From assembly GCA_944321885.1 (NCBI GenBank), contig CALUNB010000007.1, positions 1 through 61,304 of the forward strand: DNA of 61,304 nucleotides. The letters are read 5' to 3'. Shown here piece after piece: positions 1 through 8,765 of the stretch (the stretch's first letter is position 1; each line of letters begins with the position of its first letter). The stretch is from an uncultured Bacteroidales bacterium (GTDB lineage: Bacteria; Bacteroidota; Bacteroidia; Bacteroidales; P3). Below the pieces are notes generated by a model. The model did no database searches. It was not told where the DNA came from and saw nothing but the letters and a program-made list of their open reading frames with translations. The position numbers and the translations under genes are program-made.

Positions 1-76
1 CGGGCAAGATGCCCGAAAGCCTCATTTTCCTAACCGAAAACAGCCCCGGCGTGTCTAATGACCGATTTGGGTTTAT
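1..76. repeat. Family F element, right half (window-edge copy)
   Basis: These 76 bases match positions 44461-44536 closely. They share the small hairpin CGGGCAAGATGCCCG and end with the same terminal inverted repeat (ATGACCGATTTGGGTTTA). In the 44 kb copy the matching left terminus lies about 180 bases upstream, so here the left half should be outside the window. No gene is seen between here and 219. Confidence 0.75.
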
Positions 77-218
77 TGGTCTCTGTTTCTTATGTTGTCG
101 ATGGAAGTCGCGAAAGCGGGTTCCCAACGTCTTGCTTTTATCATGGCGGCATATCCGTCATGGGGGATTTTTGTAAATTCGCACGTTGGAATTTATTTGA
201 GTTCAAAAATTTGAACGC

Positions 219-2006
219 ATGGAAAGGCGTGTTTGGCAGCTGTGTTCTTGCCTGTTTTTTTGTTTGCTGCTGTCCAGCCATGTTTTTGGAGCGCAATCGA
301 TGGCCGGGGACCTGAAAGGCTCCTGGTATTTCGCCCGGATTGCCGATCCGGCTGTTTCGGTGCAAGACCGCCTGCAAGCCTACGACAGCCTGATAAAATG
401 GAATGACATCAAAAGGAAAGATTCCTTGGCTGCCATGCTCCGGATAGACAAAAGCTTGCTTCTGGATCGCATGGGGCGTTACGCAGCCGCCTTGCTTGAA
501 AAACAGGCAGCCTTGGCAAAGATGGACTCCCTGGCCGATGCAAAAGGGCTGCACTTTCCCAGACGGGAACAATGCCTGTTCGACATGGCCCGGATGGCAG
601 TCAACACGGGATTGTACGAGCAAGGGACTTCCTATCTGTACGGAATCTTGTCGGAAGAAGGTGTCGGGGCATCCATGCTTGTCCGAGCCTATTCCCTGTT
701 GAGTTGTATTTACATCAATCTCGACAAGCCTCTTCTGGCTGAAAGCTGCCTGCACGCGGCCAGAACCTGCCTGGACTCGTTGCCCCGCCGGGTGGACAGC
801 CTCGCCGTGTTCGATTTCCTGAACAATTCCGCCGCCCTCCAATACTACAAGAAAAACTACGACAGTGCCTTGATTTTGATGTCACTTTCCGGGGAAGTGG
901 CCGAATCTTGCGGGATATACGCCATCATGACGTATTGCTATAATATGTCCAATATCCATTTGGACTTGGGGAACCTTGATTTGGCAAAACGATACCTGTT
1001 CGAGGTCCTGGGTTTCAAGGATGAAAGAGCCGAACCTTCCTACATGTACGCGCTTGCCGCCCAGAACGTGGCCTATATCTTCTTTTTGGAAAAGGACTAT
1101 GCCTCGGCTTTGCGCTATTATGACATGGCTTTGGAACTGGCCCGGGAGGTTTCGGCCCAGAAAATTGTAAGCGCCTGTTTGCTGGAAGTTTCGGAGGTCT
1201 ACCACGAGTTGGGGGATTATCAAAAGGCTTGGGCCACGCAGCGGAGAGGCTACGAACTGCATGATTCCGTGTTCAATGCCGGCATGGTGGAAGAGATTCT
1301 GATACAGAACAACAACTTCGTTTCCCAAAAGCGCGAACTGGAAAAGCAGCTTATGGAACAGGAACTGAAGGTGGCCACCCTGGAACTCCGGAACAAACAG
1401 ATCCTGCTCTCCGTCCTCATCGGAATACTGGCGTGTTTGGTCGTTTTGCTGTTTTTTTCCTTGCACAAGATGATGCGGCAGGAAAAGAACATCCGTTCCG
1501 CCCATGAGGAAATGGAAAACTCCACCAGGCAGCTGGGCAAGAACATCGAGGATACCAACCGGAAAATGCTCTCGAATTCTTTGCGCTTGGCTTATTCCGA
1601 AGACCTCCTGTCCCGGCTCAAGGCAGGTGTGAAGAGATTGAAAGCCCTGAATACCAATACGGCTTGCAAAGAGGTCATTGATGAATTGGCTTTGGCACTG
1701 AATGAATATAAAACAGGGGCGAACTGGGACGAGTTCGAATGCTATTTCGAACGGGTAACACCGGCTTTCTTCCAGACACTTTCCGTACAATACCCGGATC
1801 TGACCCGGAATGAGCAACGGGTCTGCGCCTTGCTCTGGCTCGGACTCAATGTCAAGGAAATCGCCAATCTGACTTTCCGCTCCTACCGCACAGTGGAAAC
1901 CGTCGTCCATTCGATACGGAAGAAAATGGGCATCCCTCTTTCCGAAAAGACCCGGAATTTCCTTTTGCGGATAGGAGGTGAACCGGAATCGGTTGACATT
2001 ACGTGA
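219..2006 (+). CDS. TPR-containing membrane regulator with LuxR-type C-terminal HTH
   Basis: This 595-residue protein starts with a hydrophobic signal peptide (about residues 5-25). A long helical, TPR-like region follows to about residue 350, then a coiled stretch, one membrane segment near residues 395-415, and a second coiled region. The C-terminus (about 525-590) reads as a helix-turn-helix of the LuxR/FixJ kind, with TRNEQRVCALLWLGLNVKEI followed by a recognition helix with RTVETVVHSIRKKMG. Bacteroidota have many such periplasmic-TPR, cytoplasmic-HTH sensors. The ligand and target genes are unknown. It stands alone, with an unrelated gene on the opposite strand downstream. Confidence 0.8.
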   Translation: MERRVWQLCSCLFFCLLLSSHVFGAQSMAGDLKGSWYFARIADPAVSVQDRLQAYDSLIKWNDIKRKDSLAAMLRIDKSLLLDRMGRYAAALLEKQAALAKMDSLADAKGLHFPRREQCLFDMARMAVNTGLYEQGTSYLYGILSEEGVGASMLVRAYSLLSCIYINLDKPLLAESCLHAARTCLDSLPRRVDSLAVFDFLNNSAALQYYKKNYDSALILMSLSGEVAESCGIYAIMTYCYNMSNIHLDLGNLDLAKRYLFEVLGFKDERAEPSYMYALAAQNVAYIFFLEKDYASALRYYDMALELAREVSAQKIVSACLLEVSEVYHELGDYQKAWATQRRGYELHDSVFNAGMVEEILIQNNNFVSQKRELEKQLMEQELKVATLELRNKQILLSVLIGILACLVVLLFFSLHKMMRQEKNIRSAHEEMENSTRQLGKNIEDTNRKMLSNSLRLAYSEDLLSRLKAGVKRLKALNTNTACKEVIDELALALNEYKTGANWDEFECYFERVTPAFFQTLSVQYPDLTRNEQRVCALLWLGLNVKEIANLTFRSYRTVETVVHSIRKKMGIPLSEKTRNFLLRIGGEPESVDIT

Positions 2007-2356
2007 TTTTTTCCCTAATCGGACTTGTGACAGATTTTTTTCAAAAAGCAGATAGATTATGACCCTTTCCGGAACCCCGACATTCTTTTTGGCGGCTTAT
2101 TGACCTCAAGTAAAAACACCCATGCAAAATAGGCAACGATTTGCCTGGGAGATATGTTTGTTGTACCATGTAACTGTCCTATTCTTTCCGATATGGCTTG
2201 GAATGTTTCAGGATGGTACGCATCTTTGCCACCTGCTTCGTGAACTTTATGGAACCGCGCCTTTCTCTGGGGGCTCTGTCCGCATCTTCAATGAAACGTG
2301 CCGCAGGCTTGCACGAAGTACCGGTATGGTTTTGGTTTCTATTGCCATGCAGTATT
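2007..2356. other. Intergenic, no recognised gene
   Basis: About 350 bases between convergent genes. Short open frames exist but have no recognisable domain, and I see no terminal inverted repeat or convincing terminator. A T-rich stretch follows the stop codon of the upstream gene. Confidence 0.5.
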
Positions 2357-3907
2357 TTATCCTTCTATCTTCCACTCCTCGATGCGGCGGTTTTGGGTGG
2401 AGAAGTTGAGTCCGATTTTGAAGAGCTTGCGCGGGTCGGCCACAAACGGTTCGGCATAACCTTTCACCTTTATTTGCTTCAAGGCCTCGTCCGCGCTGCC
2501 ATCGACTTTGAGCTCCATGACGTAGAGGTAGTCCTTGTTTTGGATTACCAAGTCGATACGCCCGTTGCTGGTCTGCCGCTCGGTCTGGACATGTTGGCCT
2601 AACAACTCGAAAATAATAGCCATGGCATACTGGAAGTCTTTTTCCGCATCCCCTTGGATTTGGTAATTCTGGTTGGCGAACAATCCTTCCAACAGCCGCA
2701 TCGCCTCCTCGGGTTTTCCACCTTGCAGCGCCCTGTACAGACGGGCAATCAGAACATTGCTGTCCACAGCTTGGTCACTGACGTAGAAGTTGAACTGCAT
2801 CCTCAAGAAACCGTTTTTCACTTCCCGGTTGGGGAATCCGAGACGATAGAGGCCGAAATCCGGTTCGAAATCCTTGATAGTCAAGTATCCACTCTGATAC
2901 AGCAAAGGAATCGGATTAACCTTGTAGGCATCCACTTCAACGAGTTTTCCTCGTGAGATTTCCACTTCATTGTCAATCAGCGTGGAAATATCGTAGCCGG
3001 TTTGTTGGAGCGCCTTGGTCAAGAAGGTCGGGGTCCCGGTTTCATACCAATACTCGTTGAACCGTTTACTTTTGAGCGTGTTCAAAAGGCTGAATGGGTT
3101 GTAGATTCCTACCGGATTTTCACAGAAATGGTAGCCGTCGTAAAACGTTTTCAAGCGGTTGTAGCATTCTTCCTCCGAAAGCCGGTTGGCCGAAGCCAAT
3201 TCCCGGACACTTTCCCCGAAAACGGCATGGAGGTCGGACTCCGAAATCCCGCACAAGTCCACATAGAGGGGATTCATTGAGATGTCTTCCAGGTTGTTGA
3301 GTCCGCTAAAGATGTTTAGTTGTCCTATTTTTGTGATGCCGGTCAGGAAACCGAACTTGATTTTGCCGTCTTGAGCCTTCAGCACACTGTAGAAACCTGC
3401 CAAGCGGGCGCGGAAAGTTTCGCATAATTCTTCCTTGTCCAAATTATCCACGATGGGCTTGTCGTATTCGTCAACCAGAACAACGACAGGTAAACCGGTT
3501 TTTTCGTAGGCGGCATCGATGATATCCGTGAAACGGGCATCGTACATGGGATAGCGTTGGCTCAAACCAAACCGGGATTCCCATCGGCTCAAATGTTGAT
3601 CCATTTTTACGTCGAGGTCTTCGAGCCGCTCATACGTCTTGCCGCTCAAATCCAAATGCAGTACCGGATAAGAGGTCCAATCCTTTTCCAGTTTTTCCAA
3701 GGCCAAGCCAGAGAAAAGTTCCTTTTTCCCGCTCAGGTAAGCCTCCAAAGTCGATATCAAAAGGCTTTTGCCGAAACGGCGCGGGCGGCCAAGGAAGTAA
3801 TAGCTTCCTGTTTGTACGATTTTATGAATCAGCGCGGTTTTGTCTACATAGACATAACCGTTTTTGCGGATTTTTCCAAATTCTTGGATTCCAATCGGGT
3901 ACAACAT
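2357..3907 (-). CDS. AAA-ATPase-like / DUF1703 (PD-(D/E)XK nuclease-like) protein
   Basis: This 516-residue protein has the family's start, with YVDKTALIHKIVQTGSYYFL and a Walker-A-like RPRRFGKSLLIST near residues 41-53. A Walker-B-like VLVDEYDKP follows near residue 145. The C-terminus carries a nuclease-fold core, GRIDLVIQNKDYLYVMELKV, near residues 445-465, with the D...E-x-K pattern of the PD-(D/E)XK superfamily. These proteins occur in many copies in Bacteroidales genomes. Their substrate is not established, and mobile or phage-related roles have been proposed. Length and both domains look complete. Confidence 0.88.
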   Translation of the reverse strand: MLYPIGIQEFGKIRKNGYVYVDKTALIHKIVQTGSYYFLGRPRRFGKSLLISTLEAYLSGKKELFSGLALEKLEKDWTSYPVLHLDLSGKTYERLEDLDVKMDQHLSRWESRFGLSQRYPMYDARFTDIIDAAYEKTGLPVVVLVDEYDKPIVDNLDKEELCETFRARLAGFYSVLKAQDGKIKFGFLTGITKIGQLNIFSGLNNLEDISMNPLYVDLCGISESDLHAVFGESVRELASANRLSEEECYNRLKTFYDGYHFCENPVGIYNPFSLLNTLKSKRFNEYWYETGTPTFLTKALQQTGYDISTLIDNEVEISRGKLVEVDAYKVNPIPLLYQSGYLTIKDFEPDFGLYRLGFPNREVKNGFLRMQFNFYVSDQAVDSNVLIARLYRALQGGKPEEAMRLLEGLFANQNYQIQGDAEKDFQYAMAIIFELLGQHVQTERQTSNGRIDLVIQNKDYLYVMELKVDGSADEALKQIKVKGYAEPFVADPRKLFKIGLNFSTQNRRIEEWKIEG

Positions 3908-4123
3908 GGTTTTTGGCTTAGGGAAGGCTTAGGCAATAAACTCCAGCATCCAAAGATAATTTTTTTCCTGGAACCAAAGGCGTTAACATGCTTGTACAGG
4001 GTGGAAGATACATGTGCAGGGCAAGGGTGGAAAATGTGGATATCAAATAATAACAGCGGCACAACTATCAGTAATAAGCGGCGACCGCAATCCCGGAAAC
4101 CGGCGACCGCAATACTCTCTTTT

Positions 4124-5287
4124 TTACTTCTTGTTACGGAAGCTGTCGATGGCTTTCTCCTGCTGGTCCGCACCGATGAAATTGAAACGGTAACGGCTTC
4201 CCCTTTCTTTGCCTTCTTTCTTGCCGTAGATGCTTCCGTTCAAGTTGACCGAGAGCTGGACCAATTGCTGGGTTCCCAATCGGGTTCCTTGGAGGTGGAA
4301 CACGAAGGCGGCCTTGGCTTCCACGAAATCATTCTTGAAGAATTCCACGTACCATTGGCTTTCCAGGTAGGATTTGGATTTGAGGAAGGGATTTCCCCAA
4401 TAGGTATTGGTCCAGACATCGGTCGGGGCGGTATAGCGTTCCTGGCCGTAATAGTAAAGCGTGCGCGTACCGATGCGCCAGTATTGGGCATGGAGGTCTA
4501 CGACCAGCCCCATGGGTGTCCTGACCGGGGTCTGGTGGTCGCGTTTGCATTCGTAGCCTAACATGAAGGCGGCTTGCAGGCGCATCACGTGCAGATGCTT
4601 GGCCCGTTCCGAGAAGTCGATGCCGATGCCGATTTGGCCTTGGCCGTTGTCGTGGACGAAGCCGTCGCCCGACACGGGGCGGGTATGGGAATAATGGTAG
4701 TAATAGCCGAGCAAGGAGATGAAGAACCACTTGAATCGTTGTTCCCCGCTCAGGCCTACGAAGAATGTTTCGCGGGTGGTGGCCGATTGGGCTCCGGTCC
4801 AGTCCATCCAAAGGTTGATGAACTGGTTCTTGCCGGTGTATTGGTAGAAAAGCCCCGTCATGTTGGGGCGGAAATATTGGAAAGTATCCCGGATATAGAA
4901 ATTGGTATAGTTTTCCAAAAGTCCCTTGCGGGGGAAGGCTCCGAACAAGAATTCATGGTGTTCGTTTTCGTATTGGAAATAGCCGGTGAAATAGGCTTTG
5001 TCCAAATACTCGGGCGAACCGAAAGAGGTGAGCAGGTGTGTTCCCACGAAAAGGCTGAAATCCTTGTACTTGATTCCGACTTCGGGGGAGAAACGGAATC
5101 CGTACATGGTCTGGGAGTACCCGAAATCGGTCTTGGAATACTCCCCGTTGTCGAAAAATCCGCCTGCATCGGCTTTCCATTCAAAGGACTGGGCATGGAG
5201 CGGTTCCGTCAGGACCGGATATATATATGGAACCGTCAAGGCCGCCACGATCCGCAGAGTTTTTTGGAATTTTTTGATTTTTTGCAT
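4124..5287 (-). CDS. Outer-membrane beta-barrel protein (hypothetical)
   Basis: I place the start at 5287, because the 29 codons upstream are rich in Arg and Pro and a good signal peptide begins here (MQKIKKFQKTLRIVAALTV... ending near HAQS). The mature part is built of alternating hydrophobic and aromatic strands with many Tyr, Phe and Gly, as in a porin-like barrel of about 14-16 strands. No known family name can be assigned. It could be a DUF-type porin or an adhesin-like barrel. Just downstream (about 4080-4115) a short motif, GGCGACCGCAAT, is repeated twice. Confidence 0.7.
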   Translation of the reverse strand: MQKIKKFQKTLRIVAALTVPYIYPVLTEPLHAQSFEWKADAGGFFDNGEYSKTDFGYSQTMYGFRFSPEVGIKYKDFSLFVGTHLLTSFGSPEYLDKAYFTGYFQYENEHHEFLFGAFPRKGLLENYTNFYIRDTFQYFRPNMTGLFYQYTGKNQFINLWMDWTGAQSATTRETFFVGLSGEQRFKWFFISLLGYYYHYSHTRPVSGDGFVHDNGQGQIGIGIDFSERAKHLHVMRLQAAFMLGYECKRDHQTPVRTPMGLVVDLHAQYWRIGTRTLYYYGQERYTAPTDVWTNTYWGNPFLKSKSYLESQWYVEFFKNDFVEAKAAFVFHLQGTRLGTQQLVQLSVNLNGSIYGKKEGKERGSRYRFNFIGADQQEKAIDSFRNKK

Positions 5288-5445
5288 CTTTCGATTGGGT
5301 CGGGATTCCTGCCAAGCTTGCCTGGGCCGGGACGAGGTGGAGAAAGGACCGCGAATGCGCAGTATAGGTTTCATGGGTCTTGGGATAAGAGGGGCTTGTT
5401 TTTTTGTAGGGCGGAGTCAGGGCTGTTTTGCCTCCTGTATGCGAA

Positions 5446-5650
5446 GGCGGTGTGTCATAATGAGCAATCTGCTTCGTTGCTTTGGTTTCACCGAAAACAG
5501 GCTGCACCTCGGCCAAACTCAAACCGTGCCGGTTTGGTTCGGCTCTCGGTTTGCACTGTTTTTCGAGTCTCGAACTCAGTCACGTACTTCAGTACGCTCC
5601 TTCGTTCTCGCTCTCAGCGCCTTGCATCTTACTCACTCTGACACACCGCC
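5446..5650 (+). repeat. Family B inverted-repeat element, copy B1 (205 bp)
   Basis: The ends are 19-base imperfect inverted repeats: GGCGGTGTGTCATAATGAG at 5446-5464, and at 5632-5650 the reverse complement of GGCGGTGTGTCAGAGTGAG. The inside includes the shared blocks GCAATCTGC...GTTGC and GCGCCTTGCATCTTAC. It also holds a TACTTCAGTA palindrome core. Relatives lie at 32932, 40006, 43242, 44237, 48545 and 51474. It has no coding capacity. Confidence 0.85.
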
Positions 5651-5766
5651 TGAGATTTATTTCAAATCCCTATTTTGATACACCCTCTTCCTTTCCGGAA
5701 CCGTTCCGGAAGATTCACGACTCCCTTTTGGTTCAACCATGGGAAGCCGTGGAAATATCAAGCTTC

Positions 5767-7701
5767 TTAGCCGTTGGTGGCGCGTTCCAGCTTCTTGATG
5801 ATGGAGAAGATGAACAGGGCCGAAAGCAAGCAGCAGATAATCAGGATGCCCCAGAACATGTAGATAGATACTTTTTCCCAAAGCGAACCCATGACACCGA
5901 CCAAGAGGTTCCCGATGGCCGTGGCAGCCAACCAGCCCCCTTGCATCATCCCCTTGTATTGCGGAGGAGCCACCTTGGCCACGAAAGAGAGCCCCATCGG
6001 GCTGAGCAGCAACTCGGCAATTGTCAGGGTGAAATAGGTCCCAATCAACCAGTTGGGCGATACCAACACGTCCGAAACCCCGTTGATTTCACTGGGCGAA
6101 GGCAAGCGGTTGGAAACCGAAGCAATCAAAATCACGATGAATCCCAAGGCGGCTACCACCATGCCGTAACCGATTTTGCGCGGGGCGGAAGGCTCCTTGC
6201 CTTTGCGGTTCAGGCTTGTGAAGAGGGCCACCGAAAGCGGGGTCAGCAACACGATGAAGAAAGGATTGAATTGTTGGAAAATCTGCGGGGTTATCTTGAT
6301 GTTTTCGGCATCAACGGCTCTCAGGAAGTAGAACGCGATAATACCGGCCAAACCAATCAGCATGGTGATCAAACCTTTCCCTGCGCTCTTCTTTCCGCCG
6401 AACAAGCCCATCGTGGCCCAGTAGATACCGTAAGCGAAAACGATGATGGCAATCAAGGAGAGGAGGTTGAAGAACATGTAAGTGCCACCGCTTACCGTGC
6501 TTTGGGTGTAGTCACGGGCGAAGAACGTAAGCGTAAGACCGTTCTGGTGGAACGACATCCAGAAGAAAATCACCACGAAGAAAACCAGGAAAAGGGCGAT
6601 GAGACGTTCGCGGGTCTGGGCCGGTGTAAGCTGTACCACTTCGGCTTGCTTGCCGCTCTTGGCAGCTTCGGCCAATTGTTCTTTCAGGGTCTTGTCCACA
6701 CCTTTCCAGGTTCCACGCCAGATGATGAAAATCAGGAAGGAAACAATCAAGCTGATGCAGGCTACACCGAAAGCCATGTTGTAGGATTTGCTCAGGGCGT
6801 TCTGGACGTAATTGTCGGCCCAAGTGCGGACTTGGGTGGTTTCGTCCATGTTTTCCCAACCGGCGAAACCGGCTTCGATTTCAGCCTTGTGCTTGCCGTC
6901 GGCCACATTGGGCTTGTCCAAGCGGGTGCTGGTGATTTGGGCGATGATAGGAGCCTTGGCGGCTTCGTCCACGTGACGGCTCAGGAATGTTTCGTATTGG
7001 ATGGAATCCAATTGATGTTCCTGGGCCAAAGCGGCGGCCTTGAGACGCAACAGGGCGGCGTCATGGCCTTTTTGCAAGCTGTCGCGGGTATAGGCATCGA
7101 GGCTTCCCGGATTATCGTAAAGCACAGCGTAATCGTTGAGCTGTACGAAATTGGCCGGGATGGAAGCATCGTAAGTGTAACCGTCCTGTTTGAGGAAGTA
7201 GTTGTTGATGGAGTTGGCCATGCTCGGGGCGAAGAAAGCACCCACGTTGATGAACATGTAGAAAATGGAAAAGGCGATATCGCGGTATTTGCTGTATTTG
7301 GGGTCGTCATAGAGGTTCCCTACCAAGGCTTGCAAGTTCCCTTTGAAACACCCCGTACCTATGGCAATCAAGGCCAAGGCGGCGAACATGATTAATTTAC
7401 CGGACATGTTGGCTTCGGTCGGCATGGAAAGTAACAGATAGCCGCCGAACATGACCACGAAACCAATCAAGATGGTCTTCCCGTAGCCCAACACCTTGTC
7501 GGCGATGATACCGCCCAGAAGCGGGAGGAAGTAAACACCGGCAAGGAAAATGCCGTAAATCATACTGGTTGCTGCACTGGTGAGACCGAACTTGGCCTGC
7601 ATGAACAGTGTCAGGATTGCCAGCATGGTGTAGTAACCGAAGCGTTCTCCCATGTTGGCAAGAGCGAGGACGATAAGTCCTTTGGGGTGTCCTTTTAACA
7701 T
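5767..7701 (-). CDS. POT-family proton-dependent oligopeptide transporter
   Basis: This 644-residue integral membrane protein belongs to the POT/PTR branch of the major facilitator superfamily, which imports di- and tripeptides with protons. The family signature is at the N-terminus (GERFGYYTMLAILTLFMQ, about residues 13-30). More than a dozen hydrophobic segments follow. A polar insertion of about 130 residues (about 155-290) sits between the N-terminal helices and the rest, as in the longer Bacteroidota members. It is a single gene with element B1 downstream and element A1 upstream. Confidence 0.9.
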   Translation of the reverse strand: MLKGHPKGLIVLALANMGERFGYYTMLAILTLFMQAKFGLTSAATSMIYGIFLAGVYFLPLLGGIIADKVLGYGKTILIGFVVMFGGYLLLSMPTEANMSGKLIMFAALALIAIGTGCFKGNLQALVGNLYDDPKYSKYRDIAFSIFYMFINVGAFFAPSMANSINNYFLKQDGYTYDASIPANFVQLNDYAVLYDNPGSLDAYTRDSLQKGHDAALLRLKAAALAQEHQLDSIQYETFLSRHVDEAAKAPIIAQITSTRLDKPNVADGKHKAEIEAGFAGWENMDETTQVRTWADNYVQNALSKSYNMAFGVACISLIVSFLIFIIWRGTWKGVDKTLKEQLAEAAKSGKQAEVVQLTPAQTRERLIALFLVFFVVIFFWMSFHQNGLTLTFFARDYTQSTVSGGTYMFFNLLSLIAIIVFAYGIYWATMGLFGGKKSAGKGLITMLIGLAGIIAFYFLRAVDAENIKITPQIFQQFNPFFIVLLTPLSVALFTSLNRKGKEPSAPRKIGYGMVVAALGFIVILIASVSNRLPSPSEINGVSDVLVSPNWLIGTYFTLTIAELLLSPMGLSFVAKVAPPQYKGMMQGGWLAATAIGNLLVGVMGSLWEKVSIYMFWGILIICCLLSALFIFSIIKKLERATNG

Positions 7702-7761
7702 AATAGTACTCTTTGTTTGGTTATGAAAATTTTTGTTTGCGCTTTTTTGCCTTGGTACGTT

Positions 7762-7972
7762 AAGAAGCTGTTTAAAATTTCTTACAATCCTGAAAAGGCT
7801 GAATTTTCAGGGGCCGGTTTCAGGATTTTGTTTGCCCATCGGGGGCTATTTCGGGTCTTGCTTGCGTTTTTCACGTCAGATAGCTGGGCTATCCTCCTTT
7901 GAAAAACGCGGCGCCATCCCGCGAAATCCCCTCCCGATGGCCTAAACAAATAAATTCAAACAGCTTCTAAGA
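7762..7972 (+). repeat. Family A modular repeat, copy A1 (short form)
   Basis: Terminal inverted repeats AAGAAGCTGTTTAAA (left) and CAGCTTCTAAG (right) bound about 210 bases. It contains the left arm, the middle block with GGGGCTATTTCGG, and the right arm with TTTGAAAAACGC and CCTAAACAAATAAATT. It lacks both optional inserts (modules C and D) found in the longer copies at 13757 and 47294. Apparent open frames in it are by-products. Confidence 0.9.
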
Positions 7973-7981
7973 ATTTTTAAC

Positions 7982-8011
7982 TTGCAAGTATAATGAATTT
8001 TTTTAATTTTG
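7982..8011 (+). promoter_or_regulatory. Predicted Bacteroidota promoter for maf
   Basis: TTG at 7982-7984, a 19-base gap, then TAATTTTG at 8004-8011, which fits the TAnnTTTG -7 consensus. It begins 10 bases after the end of repeat A1 and gives a leader of about 90 bases before the maf start at 8106. Confidence 0.55.
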
Positions 8012-8105
8012 GCGGCTCCCTGCGGTTCCGGCTGCGTGTTTCCCGGGGAAATCCGGGGGCGCTTTGGGGCGGAAAACAGAGACAAAACCTTAAACTACAA
8101 TACAT

Positions 8106-8693
8106 ATGCTCCCTTTTCAGAATTTCCCTTATAGTATCGTGCTTGGTTCGGCTTCTCCCCGTCGTCAAGAGATGTTGGCAGCTTTGGGCTTCCAGTTCGA
8201 GGTCGTGCACAAGGAGGTTGACGAGACCTATCCCTTGAGCATGCCCCGGGATTCGGTTCCCGAGTATCTCGCGCATTTGAAATCCATGGCCTATACCGAC
8301 GAGGAGTTGCCTGAAAACTATTTGTTGATTACGGCGGACACCATGGTGTTGCTTGATAACAAGCCTTTCCACAAACCGGAAGACCGGGACATGGCCATCC
8401 GGACCTTGTACGCGCTTTCCGGGCAGACCCACAAGGTGATAACGGGGCTTTCCTTGCGTACAAAAGAGAAACAGTACACTTTTTCGGTCGAATCCAAAGT
8501 GACCTTCCGGGTCTTCTCGCTCGAAGAAATCGAATATTACGTGGACACGTACAAACCTTATGACAAGGCTGGGGCCTACGGTATCCAGGAGTGGATCGGT
8601 TATGTGGGTATCGAGGCGGTGGAAGGTTCCTTTTACAATGTGATGGGCTTGCCCACACAGCGTTTGTACCGGGTGCTGGCCGAATGGGCGTAG
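8106..8693 (+). CDS. maf: Maf-family nucleoside triphosphate pyrophosphatase
   Basis: Maf/YhdE proteins hydrolyse dTTP, UTP or modified nucleotides to monophosphates as housecleaning enzymes. The 195-residue length is normal. Visible motifs are the N-terminal LGSASPRRQEML, the central LITADTMV, GQTHKVITG, and the C-terminal DKAGAYGIQEWIG. The DKAGAYGIQ form suggests the dTTP/UTP-type subfamily. The S41 protease gene follows after 72 bases on the same strand, so the two may be co-transcribed. Confidence 0.93.
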   Translation: MLPFQNFPYSIVLGSASPRRQEMLAALGFQFEVVHKEVDETYPLSMPRDSVPEYLAHLKSMAYTDEELPENYLLITADTMVLLDNKPFHKPEDRDMAIRTLYALSGQTHKVITGLSLRTKEKQYTFSVESKVTFRVFSLEEIEYYVDTYKPYDKAGAYGIQEWIGYVGIEAVEGSFYNVMGLPTQRLYRVLAEWA

Positions 8694-8765
8694 TTTGACC
8701 GGACGGGCATGGGCCTGTTTCCGGGCAGTTGTATTGGCAAGGCGTTATAAAACAAATTCTTGATA

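Noticed and set aside
2122..2602. Small genes on the plus strand near 2.1-2.6 kb
   Set aside because: They overlap the end of the DUF1703 gene and have no conserved-looking sequence or start signal.
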